Assembly: GCA_050260355.1 (NCBI GenBank)
Contig: JBLNBZ010000127.1
Coordinates: 1 to 20,094 of the forward strand
Reading direction: 5' to 3'
Length of the DNA stretch: 20,094 bases
Source: CADEFX01 sp050260355
Lineage (GTDB): Bacteria > Pseudomonadota > Alphaproteobacteria > Rhizobiales > Hyphomicrobiaceae
Made by a program: the position numbers and the translations under genes. Under the pieces are notes generated by a model. That model ran no database searches. It saw nothing but the letters and a program-made list of their open reading frames with translations, and was not told the DNA's origin. The stretch's first letter is position 1. Each line of letters starts with the position of its first letter. Shown piece after piece: positions 15,463 through 20,094 of this stretch.

Positions 15463-16737
15463 ATGCGGCACCTTCGCGACATACTCGGCCACCGTATCCT
15501 CTTCATTCTTGTCGGCCTTGCCGGTCTGACGTGCGCGGTGGCGGCTGTCTTGAGCGGAGTCGTGTCGGCGACCGTCGCTCTTGTTCTGTTGGCGCTGGCT
15601 GGAGCTTTTGCGGTCTGGACGATTGCGGCGACGGAGGGGATCGTTCCATCGCAGGCGCCGTCCGCTGCCCGGCGCGCCGAGGTGGGCGCCGACATCTCCT
15701 GGCGCTCGGTTGTCGACGCGCTTCCCGATCCGGCGCTGGTGCTGAGCGATGCCGGACGGGTGCTGCACGCAAGCCGCGCTGGGCGCGAGCTGTTTCCCAA
15801 TCTGGCCGTAGGCCAGCAGATCGAGCAGGTGACGCGCAATCCCGAGCTGCTGGCGGCCGTCGAGCAGGTGATGGCCACGCGCTCGGTGCGCATCGTGCAG
15901 TCGTTCGAGCGCATCCCTGTGGAGCGCCGGCTGGCGGTCACCGTCTCGCCGTTGCAGAGCGGGGGGCCAGGCGCGGGCGCGCCCGCCATTTTCCTGGTCT
16001 TCAAGGACATCACGGAGGAGGAGCGGCTGGCGCAGATGCGAAGCGACTTCATCGCCTACGCCAGCCACGAGCTGCGTACGCCGCTGACGTCGCTCAGGGG
16101 CTTCATCGAGACGCTGCAAGGCCAGGCACGCGATGATCCTTCCGCGCGCCAGCAGTTTCTCGAGATCATGGCGAGCCAGGCCGGGCGCATGTCGCGGCTT
16201 CTCGACGATCTCCTGTCTCTGAGCCGCCTCGAGATGCGCGCGCACGTGCCGCCGCGCGGGGACGTGGAGATCAACGAGATCGCCCGCGAGGTCACCGATC
16301 TCCTGCAGCCGATCGCCGACGAGGCGGGAATTGCGCTGAGCTTCAGGCCGGCGCCGACTCCCTGTCGCGTTCGCGGCGACCGCGACGAGCTCGTGCAAGT
16401 GTTCCAGAACCTCGTGCAGAACGCGATCAAATACGGGCGCCGCGGCGGCCACGTCGACGTGACGGTCGCGCGCGAGCCGGACGCCGGCGCTTCCGGCGCG
16501 CGGGTGGTGGTCGACGTACAGGATGACGGACCCGGCATCGCCGAGGAGCACCTGCCGCGCCTCACGGAGCGGTTCTATCGGGTGGATGTGGCCGAGAGTC
16601 GCGACAAGGGGGGCACGGGTCTCGGCCTCGCCATCGTCAAGCACGTGCTGAACCGGCACAACGGTCAGCTCAGGATCCGCTCGCAGGTGGGTGTGGGCTC
16701 AACCTTCAGCGTGTGGCTCGACGCGCTGCCGGCGTGA
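15463..16737 (+). CDS. phoR: phosphate-regulon sensor histidine kinase PhoR
   Basis: This 424-residue membrane sensor kinase phosphorylates PhoB when phosphate is short. Two N-terminal helices (about 11-32 and 35-57) are joined by a very short loop, as in PhoR, which has no periplasmic sensor domain. A PAS domain follows (about 78-190, WRSVVDALPDPALVLSDAGRV). The HisKA helix has SDFIAYASHELRTPLTSLRG with phospho-His H202. The ATPase domain shows the N box (QNLVQNAIKYG), DDGPGI, and GGTGLGLAIVKHVL. The ATG at 15463 has a weak ribosome binding site (GGGTGG rather far upstream). phoU and phoB lie further on the same strand, but not the usual pst genes between. A small hairpin follows the stop. 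Confidence 0.95.
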   Translation: MRHLRDILGHRILFILVGLAGLTCAVAAVLSGVVSATVALVLLALAGAFAVWTIAATEGIVPSQAPSAARRAEVGADISWRSVVDALPDPALVLSDAGRVLHASRAGRELFPNLAVGQQIEQVTRNPELLAAVEQVMATRSVRIVQSFERIPVERRLAVTVSPLQSGGPGAGAPAIFLVFKDITEEERLAQMRSDFIAYASHELRTPLTSLRGFIETLQGQARDDPSARQQFLEIMASQAGRMSRLLDDLLSLSRLEMRAHVPPRGDVEINEIAREVTDLLQPIADEAGIALSFRPAPTPCRVRGDRDELVQVFQNLVQNAIKYGRRGGHVDVTVAREPDAGASGARVVVDVQDDGPGIAEEHLPRLTERFYRVDVAESRDKGGTGLGLAIVKHVLNRHNGQLRIRSQVGVGSTFSVWLDALPA

Positions 16738-16747
16738 GGCGCACGCG

Positions 16748-16766
16748 CGCGGGATTGCGTCCCGCG
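16748..16766 (+). terminator. hairpin after phoR
   Basis: CGCGGGA (16748-16754) pairs with TCCCGCG (16760-16766), 7 bp with a 5-base loop, beginning 11 bases after the phoR stop. No T tract. If it terminates, phoR would be transcriptionally separated from phoU and phoB. Confidence 0.4.
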
Positions 16767-16923
16767 GATGCGACTGCCGGCGGGCGGACAAGGCTGGCGC
16801 GGCGCGACGAAGCGGAGAGCTCGCCGCGTCCTCGAGTGGCGCAAGGATCAATCATGAAGGCAGAGCGCCTGCCGCCTGCTCCGCGGTACAGCCACCGGCG
16901 CTCTGACTCTCCCTTGTCATTGA

Positions 16924-17085
16924 ACCCCGCATCACGAGAACGCACTGAACGCCGGTCTATTCTCGATCTCGGAAACAGTGCGGGGTGGTCCGCCTACAAT
17001 CGACGCAACGCTCCACCCCCTGGCGAACGAAGTTGAACATATCGTCCTGGCAATCGAAGCGGAGACTGAGCGGCTGTTAGGTTGA
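16924..17085 (+). pseudogene. possible decayed gene fragment
   Basis: An open frame of 53 codons follows a TGA at 16921 and ends at TGA 17083-17085. It contains no ATG; the only reasonable start is GTG at 16978 with a weak GGA before it. The product has a protein-like end, with PTIDATLHPLANEVEHIV followed by LAIEAETERLLG, an amphipathic helix pattern. I do not recognise the family. Either it is a very short GTG gene (35 residues) or the remnant of a longer one whose front is lost. Confidence 0.25.
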
Positions 17086-17122
17086 CAAGCAGAGTTATAG
17101 GCTTGGGAAGTCAATCCCACTC

Positions 17123-17328
17123 GGCGTCATTCCGGCCCCGGATCGTGGTCCGGGGTAGACTGCGGCCGGAACCCAGATGCGGCTCCGAAAGCTCTGCGTT
17201 GCCGTTTGAATCCGAAGACTTGAGGCGCCCTCCATGCACACCGCTGATGCTGCGCAAGCAGATGCGCATCTGGATCCCGGCCGATTCCCGCGTGAGCGTT
17301 TCCGCTCACGCGGCGCCGGGATGACGCC
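17123..17328. repeat. paired inverted stem-loop repeat units (RIME/MITE-like intergenic element)
   Basis: Two copies of a roughly 60-base unit face each other. Unit 1 runs plus from 17123 to 17181 and unit 2 runs minus from 17328 to 17265. Both begin GGCGTCAT-(T/C)CCGGC and end GGCCGG-(A/G)-A-(C/T)-CCAGATGCG. Their centres differ but each folds: CCCCGGA/TCCGGGG (17136-17142 with 17149-17155) in unit 1, and an 11-bp stem at 17288-17298 with 17303-17313 in unit 2, closed on the minus strand by a GAAA loop. The outer ends form 14-base inverted repeats with one mismatch. A 14-base palindrome (17259-17272) marks the inner edge of unit 2. The 83-base spacer has no gene. This is typical of non-coding repeats in Rhizobiales genomes. 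Confidence 0.75.
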
Positions 17329-17502
17329 AGGGGAGAGCTTGGGCGAATGCATCAGCGACATGGGCTGCGCCATCGACGTAGATTACCAACGTCTCAAGCG
17401 CGACGAGCTCGCGTTCCGCTGGAATACGCGTTCGGCTCGCGGCGTCGCGGATTTCGAGCGCGCCAACCGCATTCTCAATGGTGCCGCTCAATATCAGCGC
17501 AT

Positions 17503-17664
17503 CTATTCTCTGCGCTCACCTTGGCGTTTTTGCTCGCTTTCTGTAGGTGCCGAACCATTTCCTTGTGTGGCTTGGGCTTTCGTCTTGAGCATGCGGCGCA
17601 GGATTTCATCGCCGCGATAGGGATCGCCTTCTGGGGCGTCGTCTTTCTTTGGAGCTTTTGCCAT
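17503..17664 (-). CDS. small basic protein, unknown function
   Basis: A 53-residue frame runs on the minus strand from ATG 17664 to TAG 17503-17505. The product starts MAKAPKKDDAPEGDPYRGDE, continues ILRRMLKTKAQ, and has a charged, Gln/Glu/Arg-rich tail. The DPxxRGxxILRRMLxT pattern resembles short hypothetical proteins I recall from rhizobia, often with basic N-termini; no function is known to me. An in-frame TGA lies two codons before the ATG, so no longer start exists. The ribosome binding site is weak (GAGAGGG about 13 bases away). Its start codon shares the CATG at 17662-17665 with the divergent plus-strand gene. Confidence 0.45.
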   Translation of the reverse strand: MAKAPKKDDAPEGDPYRGDEILRRMLKTKAQATQGNGSAPTESEQKRQGERRE

Positions 17665-18193
17665 GAGCGCTCAGAAACCCTCTCGTAAGGAGATGGATCA
17701 ACTAGCCCTCAGTTTAGGGCGCGTTGTCATCACTTGTTCGAAGCTAGAGCACGAGATGACGATGGTGATAGCCGAAATCCTATCCCTCAACGAAGTGCAG
17801 GAGAGGGGGCTTGTCCGACCTATGGGAACCTCGGTCAAGATTACGCTTCTGAACAGAATAGCCAGGGACTACCTGACGGACGAAGATTGCAAGCGCGTTA
17901 CCCAGATCACCGATCAGATCAAGGTCGCTTCTGAGAAACGGAACGACCTTGTGCACGGTCTTTATGTGCACCTAGCCGAGAAGAATGCTCCTGCGGTCCT
18001 TACCTTTTCAGGGGCGTCACGATTGAAGGGCAAGCCGATGGCCTTGTCGCCCCGACACCTCGAACTGTTTATCGTGAACCTGAAGTGGCTTTCCGGCGAG
18101 CTAGCCGCTTTGCGGCCTCTTTTCCCCAAGCTCGACAAACCGCCCGCACTCCGCAAGTCTCAGACCAAAAGGAGCGGTAGTAAGCCTGCCTAA
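17663..18193 (+). CDS. HEPN-like domain protein, unknown function
   Basis: This 176-residue, probably all-helical protein begins with a LEHEMTMVIAEIL helix (28-40). It contains ASEKRNDLVHG (89-99), in which R93 and H98 fit the R-x(4-6)-H motif of HEPN domains. HEPN proteins are often RNases in toxin, abortive-infection or CRISPR systems, but many are inactive scaffolds. The C-terminal 20 residues are basic and Ser/Lys-rich. Base composition is visibly lower in GC than phoR and phoU, with codons such as TTA, CTA and AGA-type usage rare in the neighbours, suggesting transfer. The start ATG 17663 has GGAG 8 bases upstream. The family call rests on one motif and overall shape, so it is tentative. 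Confidence 0.72.
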   Translation: MSAQKPSRKEMDQLALSLGRVVITCSKLEHEMTMVIAEILSLNEVQERGLVRPMGTSVKITLLNRIARDYLTDEDCKRVTQITDQIKVASEKRNDLVHGLYVHLAEKNAPAVLTFSGASRLKGKPMALSPRHLELFIVNLKWLSGELAALRPLFPKLDKPPALRKSQTKRSGSKPA

Positions 18194-18306
18194 CCTCTTC
18201 CTTGAACTTTGGCTTGCGGAGACGTTTGCCATCTTGCGTTGTCACCTACGCACACTCCGAGATTTTATTCCTAGATTCAGATACATATGCTGTCACAATA
18301 GGTTCG

Positions 18307-18380
18307 CAGGAGCACGTTAGAAGCCGCTCCTGTCGAGCGCCGGCTACAATTTGAGCCGGCTCTTCGGCGCGAAGGCGCCG
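18307..18380 (+). promoter_or_regulatory. three hairpins in the phoU leader
   Basis: Three stems follow one another just before the phoU ribosome binding site: CAGGAGC/GCTCCTG (18307-18313 with 18326-18332), GCCGGCT/AGCCGGC (18339-18345 with 18354-18360) and CGGCGC-GAAG-GCGCCG (18365-18380). The last ends three bases before GGAGG at 18384-18388. They could act as a terminator, an attenuator or an mRNA stabiliser. Upstream, CTGTCAC at 18290-18296 matches one half of a Pho box, but the second half is not convincing. Confidence 0.45.
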
Positions 18381-18393
18381 GAAGGAGGACGCA

Positions 18394-19113
18394 ATGCACG
18401 AGCACATCGTCAAGTCCTACGAGAGCGAGCTGTCGCTGCTCGACAAGAAGGTTGTGCAGATGGGCGGGCTTGCCGAGCAGCTTCTCGGCCAGGCCTTCGA
18501 GGCGCTCGAGCGCCGCAATCCGAAGCTCGCCGAGACCGCGATCGCCAGCGATGCAGCCATCGACCAGCTGCAGCGCGAGCTCGAGGAGCAGGCGATCAGC
18601 ATGATCGCGCGCCGCCAGCCGCTGGCGCTCGATCTGAGGCAGATCATGGCCGCGCTCAAGGTGGCTGCCGATCTCGAGCGAGTCGGCGACTTTGCCAAGA
18701 ACATTGCCAAGCGCGCGCTGGCGGTGTCGGGCGAGACGCATCCCAAGACGCTGATGACCGGGCTCAGGCACATGACCGAGCTGGCGCTGCGCCAGCTGAA
18801 GGACGTGCTGGACGCGTTCGCGGCGCGCGATGCGAAGAAGGCGCTCGAGGTGTGGCGCAACGACGAGCAGATCGACGCGCTCTACAACTCGGTCTTCCGT
18901 GAGCTGCTCACGTACATGATGGAGGACCCGCGCAACATCGGCCTGTGCACCCACCTGCTGTTCGGCGCCAAGAACATCGAGCGCATCGGGGATCATGCGA
19001 CCAACGTTGCCGAGACGGTGCATTACCTCGTGACGGGGCAGCCGCTGACCGACGATCGGCCGAAAGGCGACAAGACCAGCACGACGTTGATCGGGACCGG
19101 CTCCACAGAGTGA
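18394..19113 (+). CDS. phoU: phosphate-signalling protein PhoU
   Basis: This 239-residue protein (E. coli PhoU 241) is a two-repeat helical bundle that represses PhoR signalling when phosphate is ample, normally by bridging PhoR and the Pst transporter. Both repeats carry the metal-cluster motif: E95-R-V-G-D99 in DLERVGDFAKN and E196-R-I-G-D200 in IERIGDHATN. The N-terminus (MHEHIVKSYESELSLLDKKV) is typical. ATG 18394 has a strong GGAGG 5 bases before it. phoB follows after 10 bases, so the two form an operon. The absence of adjacent pst genes is unusual. Confidence 0.96.
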   Translation: MHEHIVKSYESELSLLDKKVVQMGGLAEQLLGQAFEALERRNPKLAETAIASDAAIDQLQRELEEQAISMIARRQPLALDLRQIMAALKVAADLERVGDFAKNIAKRALAVSGETHPKTLMTGLRHMTELALRQLKDVLDAFAARDAKKALEVWRNDEQIDALYNSVFRELLTYMMEDPRNIGLCTHLLFGAKNIERIGDHATNVAETVHYLVTGQPLTDDRPKGDKTSTTLIGTGSTE

Positions 19114-19123
19114 GAGCATTCGA

Positions 19124-19828
19124 ATGGCCGCACGAATCTTGATCATCGAGGACGAGAGCGCGCTCGTCGTGCTGCTGCGCTACAATCTTGAGGCGGAAGG
19201 CTACCAGGTCAGGGTCGCGACCACCGGCGAGGAGGCCAAGCTGCTGCTCGGCGAGGAGCGTCCGGACCTGGTGATCCTCGATTGGATGCTGCCCGGTATC
19301 TCCGGCATCGAGATCTGCAGGCAGATTCGCGCGCGCCCAGAGACGCGCGGCATCCCGGTGATCATGCTGACGGCGCGCGGGGAAGAGGCCGATCGCGTGC
19401 GCGGCCTTTCCACCGGCGCCGACGATTACGTGGTGAAGCCCTTCTCAGTGGCCGAGCTGATGGCGCGGGTGAAGGCCATCCTGCGCCGCGCGGTGCCCGA
19501 GCGCGTGGCCGAGGTCATCAATATCGCCGATATCACGCTGGACCGGGCCGCCCACCGCGTGACTCGCCACGGACGGCAGGTGAAGCTCGGACCTACGGAA
19601 TACAAGCTGCTGCTGGTGCTGATGGAGAGCGCCGGGCGGGTTCTCTCCCGCTCGCAGCTCCTCGACGGTGTGTGGGGCCGAGACGGCGACGTGGACGAGC
19701 GAACGGTGGACGTGCACGTGGGGCGTCTGCGCAAGGCGCTGATCCGTGGCAACGAGTCGGATCTGATCCGCACTGTGCGAGGCGCCGGCTATATGTTCGA
19801 GACGCGCGAGCCGGCCGAGCAGCAGTAG
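19124..19828 (+). CDS. phoB: phosphate-regulon response regulator PhoB
   Basis: This 234-residue OmpR-family transcription factor, when phosphorylated by PhoR, binds Pho boxes and activates phosphate-starvation genes. The receiver domain (1-120) has E9/D10, phosphoacceptor D53 (VILDWMLPG), T83 and K105 (VVKPFS). The winged-helix DNA-binding domain (about 130-228) has LGPTEYKLLLVLMESAGRVLSRSQLLDGVWG and the recognition-helix segment DERTVDVHVGRLRKAL, followed by the RTVRGAGYMFE wing. It lies 10 bases after phoU, consistent with co-transcription. No Pho box is clearly visible in this window. Confidence 0.96.
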   Translation: MAARILIIEDESALVVLLRYNLEAEGYQVRVATTGEEAKLLLGEERPDLVILDWMLPGISGIEICRQIRARPETRGIPVIMLTARGEEADRVRGLSTGADDYVVKPFSVAELMARVKAILRRAVPERVAEVINIADITLDRAAHRVTRHGRQVKLGPTEYKLLLVLMESAGRVLSRSQLLDGVWGRDGDVDERTVDVHVGRLRKALIRGNESDLIRTVRGAGYMFETREPAEQQ

Positions 19829-19838
19829 CCCGATCGGA

Positions 19839-19893
19839 TTGCCGGCGACGTCGCGAACGTCAGGCGGCGCTCGCGGGCGTAGCGGGCCGGCAA
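19839..19893. terminator. nested hairpin between phoB and the DUF3175 gene
   Basis: TTGCCGGC (19839-19846) pairs with GCCGGCAA (19886-19893), 8 bp, and encloses a smaller hairpin GACGT-CGCGA-ACGTC (19847-19861). It fills the gap between convergent genes, so a shared terminator is likely, though no T tract is present. Confidence 0.45.
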
Positions 19894-19919
19894 ACGTCCG
19901 GCGCCGCTTGGGGCCCACA

Positions 19920-20094
19920 TCACGCCCGCCCGAACGCCCGACGCAGCTCGGTCTTGGCGCGCTCGAGGACATGCACGCGTCGCTTGGGCAGGTTCTTGCC
20001 GGCGCGGTTGATGTAGAAGGTTAGCATGGACATCGCCGAGTGATAGGGGCTGCTCTTGCGACGCCGGCTGCGCTCCGCCGACCGCTTGAGGGAG
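19920..20094 (-). CDS. DUF3175 family protein (partial, 5' end off the window)
   Basis: The last 57 codons of a minus-strand gene end at TGA 19920-19922. The product includes SPYHSAMSMLTFYINRAGKN, then LPKRRVHVLERAKTELRRAFGRA. The RRKxxPYxSAMSMLTFYINRAGKNLP pattern is characteristic of DUF3175, a small, basic family of unknown function common in Alphaproteobacteria and other Proteobacteria. The start lies beyond 20094. It converges on phoB. Confidence 0.75.
   Translation of the reverse strand, partial: SLKRSAERSRRRKSSPYHSAMSMLTFYINRAGKNLPKRRVHVLERAKTELRRAFGRA

Larger units (their letters stand above)
16738..17502. other. phoR-distal region without confident genes
   Basis: 765 bases in the place where relatives carry pst genes. 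Contents: a hairpin just after phoR, a gene-like open frame without a standard start (16924-17085), and a pair of inverted stem-loop repeat units (17123-17328). On the minus strand, 17306-17491 stays open with a sensible-looking product, continuing without a stop back to about 17520, but its only start is a TTG with no ribosome binding site. I therefore leave it uncalled; it may be a decayed gene. Confidence 0.5.

Noticed and set aside
15436..16659. 407-residue minus-strand frame over phoR
   Set aside because: Antisense to PhoR, His/Arg-rich shadow composition, no ribosome binding site.
17123..17328. Insertion sequence or transposon
   Set aside because: Inverted ends exist but there is no transposase frame inside and no target-site duplication at the borders; a non-coding repeat pair fits better.
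18290..18307. Full Pho box before phoU
   Set aside because: CTGTCAC is a fair half-site, but the second half reads GGTTCGC and the 11-base upstream repeat does not match.
18277..19146. 289-residue minus-strand frame over phoU
   Set aside because: Antisense to PhoU with clear motifs on the plus strand; shadow composition.
1..20094. CRISPR array, tRNA or rRNA genes
   Set aside because: No regularly spaced identical repeats of CRISPR length and no cloverleaf or rRNA-like conserved stretches noticed on either strand.

Overview
The window reads as a high-GC alphaproteobacterial chromosome segment, most likely order Hyphomicrobiales (Rhizobiales). The reasons are a ChpT-type histidine phosphotransferase, a DUF1134 (EipA-type) envelope protein, a DUF3175 gene, a phoR/phoU/phoB cluster, and an intergenic repeat resembling the RIME/Bru-RS class known from Rhizobium and Brucella. 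I see no rRNA, tRNA, CRISPR array, integrase or transposase.

Layout. 1-2193: mostly minus strand, with a small membrane protein, an inner-membrane-anchored OmpA-domain protein and a small secreted protein. 2568-5331: a class I/II aminotransferase (minus), divergent from a two-gene FetA/FetB-like ABC exporter (plus). 5345-7122: four small secreted or membrane proteins of unknown function, two of which look like diverged paralogues with four cysteines each. 7366-9202: cold-shock protein, RlmJ 23S rRNA methyltransferase and a DUF488 protein, all minus. 9267-10320: ChpT followed by a stand-alone receiver protein. 10588-15336 (plus): CysQ-like phosphatase, DUF1134/EipA-like protein with hexapeptide repeats, a 511-residue membrane-anchored coiled-coil protein and a C-terminally anchored acidic protein. 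15463-19828 (plus): phoR, an accessory islet, phoU and phoB. 19920-20094: a DUF3175 gene running off the right edge.

How the genes work together. PhoR (kinase), PhoU (negative modulator) and PhoB (response regulator) form the phosphate-starvation switch. ChpT relays phosphate in the CtrA cell-cycle pathway, and the receiver beside it may be a partner. The DUF1134, OmpA-domain, coiled-coil and tail-anchored proteins all point to the cell envelope.

Most unusual region. The pstSCAB transporter genes that normally lie between phoR and phoU in relatives are absent here. About 1.65 kb (16738-18393) takes their place. It holds a pair of inverted stem-loop repeat units, a gene-like frame without a start, a small basic ORF not obvious in a standard ORF scan, and a lower-GC gene carrying a HEPN-like R-x4-H motif. 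Function there is inference; the arrangement is read directly from the sequence.
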